Assembly: GCA_028293305.1 (NCBI GenBank)
Contig: JAQGPD010000285.1
Coordinates: forward strand, 1-33,567
Source: Verrucomicrobiales bacterium
GTDB taxonomy: Bacteria > Verrucomicrobiota > Verrucomicrobiia > Verrucomicrobiales > V1-33
Length of the DNA: 33,567 nucleotides
Direction: 5' to 3'
Shown: positions 25,327 to 33,049 of the stretch, in pieces
How positions within the stretch are numbered: the first letter of the stretch is position 1
Layout of the letters: each line of letters opens with the position of its first letter
The notes under the pieces: generated by a model
Databases searched by the model: none
Told to the model about the DNA's origin: nothing
What the model saw: only the letters and a program-made list of their open reading frames with translations
Translations under genes and position numbers: made by a program

Positions 25327-27900
25327 ATGAAACTTCACGCCCATCCCGCCATTTTAATGGCCGCCGGTCTCTTCCTGGTCGCCTGCGATCAAGGAGGCCC
25401 CACCGTTGGCCTCGCGGCCGCCGCGCCGTCGGACACCACGTCCACCAACCCGCCGCCGGTCCCCGTCACCGCCGCGCCAGCTGAAGATCCCGCCGCGTTG
25501 GAAAAACAAATCGAGGACCTGAAGCAACAGGAAGCGACCCTCCGCCTCCAAATGCAGCAGGACGAACTTGCCGCTCAAAAAGCGGACCTTGAGCGCGACC
25601 GCGAAGCCCTCGCCAAGGAAAAGGAAAATCAGTCCACCGCGCCAGCCGCACCCCCGGTGGAAGCCGCCGACCCCGCCCCAAGGATCACCCAGGCGGGCTC
25701 CGCCACCCCACCCTCGGCGGACACGGATTCGCGTGACTATCAAATGTTCTACGAAGGCCTGGCTCCCTATGGCCGCTGGTTCGAAACTCCGGAATATGGT
25801 TATGTCTGGCAGCCTTCCGACCGCGACCAAGGCTGGCGTCCCTACACCATGGGCCGCTGGGCGGACTCCGATCAGGGTTGGACGTGGATCTCGGACGAGC
25901 CTTTCGGTTGGGCCACCTATCATTATGGACGTTGGGCCCTCATCCAAAACCGCGGCTGGATCTGGGTTCCCGGCGATACCTGGGCGCCAGCCTGGGTCAC
26001 ATGGCGGAACAATGAGGAATACGTCGGCTGGTCCCCGATGCCGCCGGAAACCGTCTATGTCGATGACACCACCTATGGTCCGTCCATCGACGAGGAATAT
26101 GGCATCGCGCCGGACTCCTACATCTTCATGCCCGTCAGGCATTTTGACGAGCCCGTCTATACCTACTGCCGGCCCGTCGCCGAGAATATCAGTTATTTCA
26201 GCGCCACCATCGCCATCACCAATATCATCATCCGCTCCGGCCGCGTGCATTGCGGAGGTCCGGACGTGGGCTGGGTGAATCGTTATGTTTCCCGTCCGCT
26301 AACCCATTACCGCCTGGATCGTGACCGCGGTTGGGACTACGGTGGCAACTACCGCCCCCGCTTTGACGGCGACCGCTTGAATTGTTATTCCCCCCGCATC
26401 CGGAACAGCTGGAACGAAGGCATCCGCCCCTCCCGCATTCAGGACCGCTGGGATGATGTCCGCGTCGTCCGCCGTCAGGATGCCTTCCGTGGCGACCTCG
26501 CCCGCCGCTTCCAGCAGGAGCATCGCAACCGCCGGGATCGCGCCGAAGCCGCGCTCCGCACCGAACCCGTGCGCCGCCTTGCCGAACGTCACGGCAGCCT
26601 GGAAAAAATCCGGTCCCAACGCGAACAATTGGCGACCCGTCAAACCGGAGGCCGTCCCCGCGAGGGCAGTTCCCGGAACGACGATCCACGTCAGGGCCGC
26701 AACGCCGACGCCCGCGATCTTGCCGAACGCAATGAGCGCAACGAACGTCTGGAGCGGGCCAAAAACGAATTGAAGACACGCCAGCAGGAAGTGGAGCGCC
26801 TCCGCCAGCAGCGGGAGTCCGCCGGCAATGGCCGGGGAAACCGCAATCCCGATGGCCGCCCTAACGAAAACACCCCGGGCAACCGCGGGAACAACAAGCC
26901 CGGAGCAAACGACAATAACAACGATCGCGATCCCGCCGAAGCCGCCCGCCGTGAGCAGGCCCGTCAACAAAACGAGGCCCGCCAAAAGCAGGAGGAGCAA
27001 CAACGCGGTCAGCGCGGCGACAACAAACCCGGCAACAGTAACAACGATCGCGATCCTGCCGAAGCCGCCCGCCGCGAACAGGCCCGCCAACAAAACGAAG
27101 CCCGCCAAAAGCAGGAGGAACAACAACGCGGTCAACGGGGCGACAATAAACCCGGCAACAATAACAACGAAAACGACCGCGCCGAAGCCGCCCGCCGTGA
27201 GCAGGCCCGCCAACAAAACGAAGCCCGCCAAAAGCAGGAGGAACAACAACGCTTCCAGCGCGGCAACACCAACCCCGGCAACAAAAATAACAACAACGAC
27301 CAAGCCGAAGCCGCCCGCCGCGAGCAGGCCCGCCAGCGTCAGGCGGCCGAGCAGCAACAAAACGAGCAACGCCAACGCCAGGCAGCAGAACAACAACAGC
27401 GGGGAAATCGGGACCGCGAGGAAAACGCCAAGCGTGAGCAATCGCGTCAGCAAAACGAATCCCGTCAGCGTCAGGCCCAGCAGGAACAACAACAAAACGA
27501 GGCCCGCCAACGTGGAGCCAACGAAGCCCGCCAGCGCCAGGCGCAGGAAAACGAAGCCCGCCAACGCAACGCCCAGCAACAACAACAAAACGAGGCCCGC
27601 CAACGCGGAGCCAACGAAGCCCGCCAGCGCCAAGCGCAGGAAAACGAAGCCCGCCAGCGCAACGCCCAGCAACAACAACAAAACGAATCCCGCCAACGTG
27701 GAGCCAACGAAGCCCGCCAGCGTCATGCGCAGGAAAACGAAGCCCGCCAGCGCAACGCCCAGCAACAACAACAAAACGAAGCCCGGCAACGTCAGGCCCA
27801 GCAGCAGCAACAACAACAACAGAACCAGCAACGCGGCGGCGGTTCGGAAAACAAAAAGAAATCCAACGACGACAAGCCCGACAAGAAAAACGGACGCTAA
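25327..27900 (+). CDS. lipoprotein with DUF6600-type domain and Q/N/R/E repeat tail
   Basis: An 857-residue exported lipoprotein. The lipobox LVAC gives lipidated Cys20; Asp at +2 would favour inner-membrane retention under E. coli rules, which may not apply here. A coiled coil (about 57-100) is followed by an aromatic domain (about 138-245) with repeated Trp/Gly/Tyr motifs (YGRWFETPEYGYVWQP, GWRPYTMGRW, WISDEPFGWATYHYGRW, YVGWSPMPP), matching the DUF6600 style. Charged helices follow to about 530. The tail holds near-identical repeats of 41 residues and then of 31 residues, rich in Gln, Asn, Arg and Glu, ending in KKKSNDDKPDKKNGR. The tail has no known catalytic motif and probably binds surfaces or nucleic acid, by inference. 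It is monocistronic, with a terminator just downstream. Confidence 0.85.
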   Translation: MKLHAHPAILMAAGLFLVACDQGGPTVGLAAAAPSDTTSTNPPPVPVTAAPAEDPAALEKQIEDLKQQEATLRLQMQQDELAAQKADLERDREALAKEKENQSTAPAAPPVEAADPAPRITQAGSATPPSADTDSRDYQMFYEGLAPYGRWFETPEYGYVWQPSDRDQGWRPYTMGRWADSDQGWTWISDEPFGWATYHYGRWALIQNRGWIWVPGDTWAPAWVTWRNNEEYVGWSPMPPETVYVDDTTYGPSIDEEYGIAPDSYIFMPVRHFDEPVYTYCRPVAENISYFSATIAITNIIIRSGRVHCGGPDVGWVNRYVSRPLTHYRLDRDRGWDYGGNYRPRFDGDRLNCYSPRIRNSWNEGIRPSRIQDRWDDVRVVRRQDAFRGDLARRFQQEHRNRRDRAEAALRTEPVRRLAERHGSLEKIRSQREQLATRQTGGRPREGSSRNDDPRQGRNADARDLAERNERNERLERAKNELKTRQQEVERLRQQRESAGNGRGNRNPDGRPNENTPGNRGNNKPGANDNNNDRDPAEAARREQARQQNEARQKQEEQQRGQRGDNKPGNSNNDRDPAEAARREQARQQNEARQKQEEQQRGQRGDNKPGNNNNENDRAEAARREQARQQNEARQKQEEQQRFQRGNTNPGNKNNNNDQAEAARREQARQRQAAEQQQNEQRQRQAAEQQQRGNRDREENAKREQSRQQNESRQRQAQQEQQQNEARQRGANEARQRQAQENEARQRNAQQQQQNEARQRGANEARQRQAQENEARQRNAQQQQQNESRQRGANEARQRHAQENEARQRNAQQQQQNEARQRQAQQQQQQQQNQQRGGGSENKKKSNDDKPDKKNGR
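26923..27291 (+). repeat. three 123-nt tandem coding repeats
   Basis: Units start at 26923, 27046 and 27169, each 123 nt (41 codons), beginning with codons for D/E-R/N-D and AEAARREQARQQNEARQK. The first two are nearly identical; the third has diverged at both ends. A truncated fourth unit begins at 27292. High identity suggests recent expansion. Confidence 0.9.
27490..27768 (+). repeat. three 93-nt tandem coding repeats
   Basis: Units start at 27490, 27583 and 27676, exactly 93 nt (31 codons) apart, encoding QQNEARQRGANEARQRQAQE-type sequence. The copies are almost identical. A partial fourth copy begins at 27769 before the sequence passes into a poly-Gln run. Confidence 0.9.
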
Positions 27901-27911
27901 CCCCGCATCGC

Positions 27912-27947
27912 AAAAAAGCCCATTCCCACCCGGGAATGGGCTTTTTT
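27912..27947. terminator. strong bidirectional intrinsic terminator
   Basis: A perfect 16-bp stem (27912-27927 with 27932-27947) around an ACCC loop has GCCCATTCCC at its core and A6/T7 ends. The T-run serves the lipoprotein gene on the plus strand. The A-run at the other end would serve the convergent gene on the minus strand. Confidence 0.95.
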
Positions 27948-27967
27948 TGTGCCCCGCACCGTGGACT

Positions 27968-28080
27968 GCGGAGACTTGTCTCCGCTTTCCCGGACGAAGC
28001 TTGCTGAGTCGTTTCTCCTCCGCGTTCTTTCCCCAAAGCCCGTCAAGCCTCCGTCACGACGGCATGTTTCCGACGACTCA
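27968..28080. repeat. palindromic repeat region
   Basis: A hairpin GCGGAGAC-TT-GTCTCCGC lies at 27968-27985, flanked on the left by GGACTGCGG, a 9-mer also found in the 32613-32621 arm. A longer-range inverted pair, TGAGTCGT at 28005-28012 and ACGACTCA at 28073-28080, encloses the rest. A 105-codon frame crosses this region but overlaps both repeats and looks non-coding. Nothing else is seen between the terminator and 28249. Confidence 0.6.
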
Positions 28081-28249
28081 ATGAATGAAGCCAGCCAAAT
28101 CCTATCAAGCCAAGGACTACTGTCCACTGCGCTGGAAGTTCCTGCAAAGCACGGTCCTGCTGAATCCTGCCAGGAATCTCCTCCAACTCGCCAGATCCTG
28201 ACAAAAAGCGGGTGGGGCCGCATCCGCTTTTCCGAAAACCTCAAAGCCC

Positions 28250-29278
28250 TCACAGACCCACGGTAATCAGCTGCCAGGCATGATCGTAGAAACCGGGCGT
28301 GCCTTTTTGCGCGCGTAGCGGGCGGAGGTCGGGCGACATCCAAATGTGGTCGATGGACAGGAGCGGCAGGCCCAGGGGCCATGTGGCATTCCCGGGAGAG
28401 CCAGGGGATTGGCTCAGGCCGTGGTTCCATGCGTGCCGCCACGGGTCAAAAGCGGTGGAATCGTAGGGGGTGTTGAAATCACCGATGACGAGAGTTCTCG
28501 GCGCTGAGCCGGCGAATTGGCGGACGGCTTCCGTGCGGTCCGTGCGGGGAAGCAGCGGCCATGGGCCAAGATCCGCGAGGATGAGCTGCCAATGTTCCGC
28601 TGGATTGTCGGTGAACTGGCAGTGGAGCCAAAGGGCGTTGGTGCGGCTGGGAAGGTGGATGGTTTTTTGCAATTGAGCCCGGCCCAGCACCGCCAGGAGT
28701 ATGCCGCCCGGCAGCCGGGAAATGTGATAGTCAGGATGCCGGACCCGCATGGCCGCGAGGTCCTCCGGTGACTGTTTCTCCGCCTCCGCGAGCACGAGGA
28801 TGTCAGGGCGGTGGCGCTGCAGGAGCTCATGAACCTGCGCGGGAACCTGCCTGGGATGGTTGATATTCCAAAACAGCACCGTGCGGGCAGGACCGGCCAC
28901 CGATCCGGGAGGGATGGGTGCCAAAGGCGGCGGAGCGGGGGAGAATTTCCAGCCGGCAAAAGTAACCAGCAAACCAAGCCCGGCCAATCCGAGTCTGAGT
29001 CGCAAGCCCCGGCGATTCAGGAAAGCCGGTAGCGCGAGCAGCGGCCATGAAACCAACAAAATGGGCCAGGGGCCGATGTAAAAAAACAGGGCGGACCAAT
29101 CGTGGGCATCCCTCACCGTCAGTCGGACGAGGAGACAAATCCATGTCAGGATCAGCAGTGCCCAGGGCAGCCGGGATGCCGCCAGGCGGTGCAGGCCACG
29201 TTTCCAACGGTTCGTCGCTAACATTCCATCGGCGCTCCTCGCGGCCGGGGCGCGGGAAGCACGCGAAGTGATAGGCAT
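28250..29278 (-). CDS. membrane-anchored endonuclease/exonuclease/phosphatase-family protein
   Basis: A 342-residue protein with three predicted N-terminal transmembrane helices (about 37-53, 62-83, 95-110), then an EEP-fold domain. The conserved catalytic sites are present: Asn138 (FWNIN), Glu165 (VLAEAE), D267 and N269 (IGDFNTP), D310-H311 (SIDHIW) and D332-H333 (YDHAW). The family includes nucleases, sphingomyelinases and inositol phosphatases; with this membrane topology the domain probably faces the periplasm. Similar three-helix EEP proteins are common in bacteria and their substrates are mostly unknown. A downstream Met (residue 19) is an alternative start that keeps all helices. It shares its strand with cysN but is 93 nt away. 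Confidence 0.85.
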   Translation of the reverse strand: MPITSRASRAPAARSADGMLATNRWKRGLHRLAASRLPWALLILTWICLLVRLTVRDAHDWSALFFYIGPWPILLVSWPLLALPAFLNRRGLRLRLGLAGLGLLVTFAGWKFSPAPPPLAPIPPGSVAGPARTVLFWNINHPRQVPAQVHELLQRHRPDILVLAEAEKQSPEDLAAMRVRHPDYHISRLPGGILLAVLGRAQLQKTIHLPSRTNALWLHCQFTDNPAEHWQLILADLGPWPLLPRTDRTEAVRQFAGSAPRTLVIGDFNTPYDSTAFDPWRHAWNHGLSQSPGSPGNATWPLGLPLLSIDHIWMSPDLRPLRAQKGTPGFYDHAWQLITVGL

Positions 29279-29371
29279 GGCGGTCGGAGGCGTGGGCCGG
29301 TCAGGATTTCCATGGGCGGTCCATGCCCCCCCGGGGGAAGGCGGCCCGCCCTGGAATGAAGTGGACTTTTT

Positions 29372-30619
29372 TTAGCCGCGGATCATGCCGGCGGCGACGG
29401 TTTCGTTGGTGCCCGCATCGATGAGGATGAAGCTGCCGGTGATGCGGTTCTTGCTATAGGGATCGAAAATGATAGGGGCGCTGGTCCGAATGGAGATGCG
29501 GCCGATGTCGTTCATCTGGAACTCGAGGTCGTCCTCGATTTTATGCAGGGTATTGATATTGACCTTGTATTTGACTTCCTTGATGACGGCCTGGACCTCG
29601 CGGGTGGTGTGGCGGAGGATGAAGCGGCCGCGGGGATTCAGCGGTTTTTCGCCGAACCAACAGATCATGGCCTCCAGGTCCTGACCCACCTGGGGCGGGT
29701 TGTTAGCCTTCACGATCATGTCGCCGCGGCTGGTGTCAATTTCGTCCTCCAGGAGGAGCGTGACCGAGAGCGGGCTGTAGGCTTCCTCGAGCGGGCCGTC
29801 GAGGGTGTGGATTTCCTTGATGCGGGACTGGAAGCCGCTGGGGAGGACGGTGACGGCATCGCCAGGCTTGAAGACGCCACCGGCCACGCGGCCGCTGAAG
29901 CCGCGGAAGTCATGCCATTCATCGCTCTGCGGGCGGATGACCCATTGCACGGGGAAGCGCGCTTCGACGTGGTTTTCGGTGGTGCCCACATACACGGTCT
30001 CGAGATGATAGAGCAGGGTGGGGCCTTGATACCAGGGCATGGCTTCCGACTTGTCCACCACGTTGTCGCCTTTCAGCGCGCTGATGGGGATGAAGGTCAT
30101 TTCCACCAGGTTGTCGAGGCGGCTGGCGAAGCATTGGAAGGCTTCTTTGATTTCCTCGAACTTGGCCTCGGAGTAGTCCACGAGGTCCATTTTGTTGATG
30201 GCGATAACCACATGCTGGATCCGCAGCAAATTGGCCAGGAACGCGTGTCGGCAGGTCTGCTCGATCACGCCTTTGCGGGCATCGATCAAAATGATGGCCA
30301 GATTCGCCGTGCTCGCGCCGGTGACCATGTTGCGGGTGTATTGGATATGCCCCGGCGTGTCCGCGATGATGAATTTCCGCCGCGGGGTGGCAAAGTAACG
30401 ATAGGCCACATCAATAGTGATACCTTGCTCGCGTTCGGCGCGCAGGCCATCGGTTAGCAAGGCGAGGTCCACATGCTCGTCCCCACGCTTTTTGGAAAAA
30501 CGCTCCACCGCCGCGAGCTGGTCCTCGAAGATGGATTTGGAGTCGTAAAGCAGACGGCCAATGAGGGTGGATTTGCCGTCGTCGACGGAACCGGCGGTGG
30601 TGAAGCGTAGAAGATCCAT
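29372..30619 (-). CDS. cysN: sulfate adenylyltransferase GTPase subunit
   Basis: The GTPase subunit that couples GTP hydrolysis to APS formation by CysD in sulfate assimilation. The 415-residue protein has G1 GSVDDGKST (10-18), G3 DTPGH (86-90), G4 NKMD (141-144) and G5 SALKG. The C-terminal beta-barrel domains are present and there is no APS kinase (CysC) fusion. The last residues (TNETVAAGMIRG) match CysN ends. It starts 74 nt after the PIN toxin gene, which separates it from cysD. An A/T heptad-like repeat fills much of that gap. Confidence 0.96.
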   Translation of the reverse strand: MDLLRFTTAGSVDDGKSTLIGRLLYDSKSIFEDQLAAVERFSKKRGDEHVDLALLTDGLRAEREQGITIDVAYRYFATPRRKFIIADTPGHIQYTRNMVTGASTANLAIILIDARKGVIEQTCRHAFLANLLRIQHVVIAINKMDLVDYSEAKFEEIKEAFQCFASRLDNLVEMTFIPISALKGDNVVDKSEAMPWYQGPTLLYHLETVYVGTTENHVEARFPVQWVIRPQSDEWHDFRGFSGRVAGGVFKPGDAVTVLPSGFQSRIKEIHTLDGPLEEAYSPLSVTLLLEDEIDTSRGDMIVKANNPPQVGQDLEAMICWFGEKPLNPRGRFILRHTTREVQAVIKEVKYKVNINTLHKIEDDLEFQMNDIGRISIRTSAPIIFDPYSKNRITGSFILIDAGTNETVAAGMIRG

Positions 30620-30632
30620 GGTGGAAAATTGG

Positions 30633-30677
30633 GAAATAAGAAAATAAGAAATTAAGAAATTAAGAAATAGGAAGATA
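30633..30677. repeat. A/T heptad-octad tandem repeat
   Basis: GAAATAA, GAAAATAA, GAAATTAA, GAAATTAA, GAAATAG and a last variant run head to tail just upstream of the cysN start (minus strand) and just after the end of the toxin gene. The array is in the same style as those near 1690, 3350 and 4200, and it again sits next to a start codon. Confidence 0.78.
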
Positions 30678-30692
30678 GGCGAATTGGAAATG

Positions 30693-31094
30693 TTATGCTT
30701 GCCAGTCTTCGATTTTCAGGCCGGGGACGCGGGAGAATTCGTGGGTGTTATTGGTGACGAGCGTCATGTCATTAGCCAAGGCTATCGCCGCAATCATGGT
30801 GTCGTGTGGGCCGATTCGTGTGCCGGTTTGGCTCAGAAAGGCATGGATTTTTCCAAAAACGCTGGCTGAGGCGTCGTCAAAAGGACAACTCGGCAGGTCT
30901 TCAAAAATTTGGGAAAGACGGGCCAGACTGCGACCAGGGTCCGGGCTCTTCCAGGCACCGTATAGCATTTCCGCTTTTACAACGGAGCACAGAAAAAGGT
31001 GGCCCGGCGGGGTAGCTGAAATCCTGGCAGTGATTTGTGGACATTTGCCGCCAAGATGCCGGGAAACGGCGTTAGTATCCAGGAGCCACTTCAT
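30693..31094 (-). CDS. vapC: PIN-domain toxin (VapC-like)
   Basis: A 133-residue PIN-domain ribonuclease. Acidic residues fit the family: Asp6 (LLDTNAVS), Glu42 (KAEMLYG) and Asp98 (GPHDTMIAA). The segment LVTNNTHEFSRVPGLKIEDW is the usual C-terminal strand, with Asn where some members have the last Asp. Its start overlaps the stop of the upstream small gene by 4 nt (ATGA at 31091-31094), the normal toxin-antitoxin coupling. In VapBC systems the toxin cleaves tRNA or rRNA; the target here is unknown. Its location between cysD and cysN is unusual. Confidence 0.9.
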   Translation of the reverse strand: MKWLLDTNAVSRHLGGKCPQITARISATPPGHLFLCSVVKAEMLYGAWKSPDPGRSLARLSQIFEDLPSCPFDDASASVFGKIHAFLSQTGTRIGPHDTMIAAIALANDMTLVTNNTHEFSRVPGLKIEDWQA

Positions 31095-31330
31095 GGGAAT
31101 GGGTCGCGGTCAGTTTCCCAGGGGGACTCCTCATAATCTTCCGGAAAATCCGGTAGCGAGCCTGCGGCGGCCACGAACCTGGCGTGCTTTTCCTCCAGGG
31201 TCCGCCCTGGCTTCCCCGCCTCCTGGGCAAAAAGGTCGATGGTTGCCCTCACCAAAAATTCCATTTCGGCGCGTTTGGCGGCGTCGAGTTGGTTGAGGGT
31301 TTGGTCCAGTTGGAGGGCAAGCGTGCTCAT
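31091..31330 (-). CDS. putative antitoxin partner of the PIN toxin
   Basis: A 79-residue protein with a helical N-terminal half (LDAAKRAEMEFLVRATIDLFAQ) and an acidic, Pro-containing C-terminal tail typical of antitoxins that wrap the toxin. It does not show an obvious AbrB, Phd or RHH DNA-binding pattern, so the family is not assigned. It starts 6 nt after the cysD stop, and its stop overlaps the toxin start. The gene order and overlap are the main evidence. Confidence 0.7.
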   Translation of the reverse strand: MSTLALQLDQTLNQLDAAKRAEMEFLVRATIDLFAQEAGKPGRTLEEKHARFVAAAGSLPDFPEDYEESPWETDRDPFP

Positions 31331-31336
31331 GGTGAC

Positions 31337-32254
31337 TTAAAAATAGCCTTCTTTTTTCCGGTCTTCCATCGCGGATTCGCTGCGTTGGTCGTCGGCGCGG
31401 GTGCCGCGTTCGGTTTGGCGGGCGGCGGCTACTTCGGCGATGATGTCGTCCAGGGTGGCGGCGGGGGATTCCACGGCGCCGGTGCAGGTCACGTCGCCGA
31501 TGGTGCGGAAACGCATGGTTTTTTCAAGGATGGGTTCCTCGGGTTGGGGTTGGGCGAATCCGGTTTCCGCATCCAGCCATGAGCCATCGCGTTGGAAAAC
31601 GCGGCGTTGGTGGCTGAAGTAGATATTGGGAAGCGGGATGTTTTCCTGACGGATGTAAAGCCACACATCCATTTCCGTCCAATTGCTCAGCGGAAAGACG
31701 CGGAATTGCTCGCCCTCGTGCATGCGGCCGTTGAAAAGATTCCACAGTTCCGGGCGCTGGTTTTTCGGATCCCATTGGCCGAAGTCGTTGCGGTGGCTGA
31801 AAAACCGTTCCTTGGCGCGCGCTTTTTCCTCATCCCGACGGCCGCCGCCGAGGCAGGCGTCGAATTTGTTATCAGCGATGGCGTCCAGAAGGGTCACCGT
31901 TTGCAGCTTGTTCCGGCTGGCGCGGTGGCCTTTTTCCTCCACCACCCGGCCTTGGTCGATGCTGTCCTGCACCTTGGCCACCAACAGGTTGGCCCCGATG
32001 TTCTTCACAAATTCATCGCGATACACCAAGGTCTCCGGGAAATTGTGACCCGTGTCCACATGCAGCAGGGTGAACGGAAGTCGTGCCGGATGGAAGGCCT
32101 TCCGCGCCAGCCAGGCCATGACGATGGAGTCCTTCCCGCCCGAGAAGAGCAGCGCGGGATTGCGGAACTGCGCCGCGGTCTCGCGGAGCACATAGATGGC
32201 CTCGGACTCCAATTGCTGGAGCAGGCTGACATTGTAGGATCGGATGGCGGACAT
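31337..32254 (-). CDS. cysD: sulfate adenylyltransferase catalytic subunit
   Basis: The PP-loop catalytic subunit of ATP sulfurylase, which forms adenosine 5'-phosphosulfate from ATP and sulfate. The 305-residue length is close to E. coli CysD (302). The PP-loop motif FSGGKDS is at 37-43, followed by LLHVDTGHNFPE and the typical KIRPENxP-like segment. The start is MSAIRSY at 32254; the frame extends 15 codons further but lacks conservation. It works with CysN, which is separated from it here by a two-gene toxin-antitoxin module. Confidence 0.96.
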   Translation of the reverse strand: MSAIRSYNVSLLQQLESEAIYVLRETAAQFRNPALLFSGGKDSIVMAWLARKAFHPARLPFTLLHVDTGHNFPETLVYRDEFVKNIGANLLVAKVQDSIDQGRVVEEKGHRASRNKLQTVTLLDAIADNKFDACLGGGRRDEEKARAKERFFSHRNDFGQWDPKNQRPELWNLFNGRMHEGEQFRVFPLSNWTEMDVWLYIRQENIPLPNIYFSHQRRVFQRDGSWLDAETGFAQPQPEEPILEKTMRFRTIGDVTCTGAVESPAATLDDIIAEVAAARQTERGTRADDQRSESAMEDRKKEGYF

Positions 32255-32582
32255 GGCGGAAATGGGACCCGACCATACCCCCGGTAAAACGCGCGGCAAG
32301 TGAATTCTCCTAATTTCCTATAGGGTTTTAGGGGAATTGAAATGAACTCGGTTACGCCGCCACCACGATGGCAGCCATGGGCACGGCGGAACGCCACCCG
32401 AGAGCGCCCATGGTAGGGCAGGCATTTCCCAGCCAGATTCAGGCGATATTAAAAAAACGGGCCGCGCTCCATCTCTAGCATGCCAGCCAGTGGCCGGTTT
32501 TTGGCAGGCTGGCGAACTCTTCCTCCAGGTTGGGAGCGAACCGAGGCAGGTGTTATGATGGCAACACCCGCGAGAAGAAAAA

Positions 32583-32624
32583 GTGCCGCAGTCCAGGGAG
32601 CGCGAATTCCAAGGACTGCGGCAC
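32583..32624. repeat. 12-bp perfect inverted repeat
   Basis: GTGCCGCAGTCC (32583-32594) and GGACTGCGGCAC (32613-32624) are perfect reverse complements separated by 18 nt. The arms contain GGACTGCGG, shared with the palindromic repeat near 27964. A T-run does not follow, so it is not a standard terminator. Confidence 0.88.
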
Positions 32625-32791
32625 CAGGGCGGCGGGATTGCCATGCCCGGATTTTTCAGTGGCTGGTTAGGCCCGGGGGTGGTGGGGTGTGGCGGAGTGT
32701 TCGGCGGGGAGGGCGCTTTGGCGAGTGATGGATGGTAACAAGGTGGTTACGCGGGGTGGATGGATAGGAGGCAGATGGACAAAAGAGACCT

Positions 32792-32836
32792 AAAGGACGC
32801 AAAGGACGCAAAGGACGCAAAGGACGAAAGGGACGA
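32792..32836. repeat. nonamer tandem repeat AAAGGACGC
   Basis: Three perfect copies of AAAGGACGC (32792-32818) are followed by AAAGGACGA and AAGGGACGA at the same 9-nt period. There is no coding context. Confidence 0.9.
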
Positions 32837-32932
32837 ACCGGCAAAGCCGAGGAAAAGGGTGAAAGGGTAAGGGTGAAGAGGGAAGGTAACCGCATTTTGC
32901 TAGTGGACGTGTTGGCACTGCCAATGCGCCTT

Positions 32933-32959
32933 TTTGTGTTCTCTGTGATCTTTGTGGCT
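32933..32959. repeat. nonamer array TTTGTGTTC-type
   Basis: TTTGTGTTC, TCTGTGATC and TTTGTGGCT run in succession with 9-nt period about 90 nt before the amidohydrolase start. The shape (YYTGTG plus three bases) recurs three times. Confidence 0.65.
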
Positions 32960-33049
32960 AATAGCAATTTTTACCGGCTCGCGTGAAGGCCCGGCGGCAG
33001 TGTGGGATTTTTCTTGCCCGTGGCGGATGTGGCGGCGTTACTGCGCGGC

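Larger units (their letters stand above)
32255..33049. other. 795-nt gene-free repeat-rich region
   Basis: No convincing gene is seen. Upstream of cysD on the minus strand, TTGCCG and TATGGT with 16 nt between them, within about 25-55 nt of the start, make a fair promoter candidate. The region also holds a 12-bp perfect inverted repeat at 32583-32624 and nonamer arrays at 32792-32836 and 32933-32959. Two short frames of about 100 codons lie on the minus strand, but one is built from the nonamer repeats and neither resembles a protein. Confidence 0.55.

Noticed and set aside
27490..27768. CRISPR-like array
   Set aside because: Repeats are contiguous, 93 nt long, in frame and without spacers; they are coding tandem repeats.
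26828..28084. Open frames of 390-510 codons on both strands over the repeat tail of the lipoprotein
   Set aside because: Repeat units whose length is divisible by three, with no stops in other frames, keep these frames open. The plus-strand frame runs past the terminator and the minus-strand ones have no gene-like features.
27949..28266. Possible 105-residue gene after the terminator
   Set aside because: It overlaps palindromic repeats and has no recognisable domain or start signal.
32318..32967. Two minus-strand frames of about 100 codons upstream of cysD
   Set aside because: One is made of the nonamer repeats and the other overlaps the inverted repeat; neither resembles a protein.
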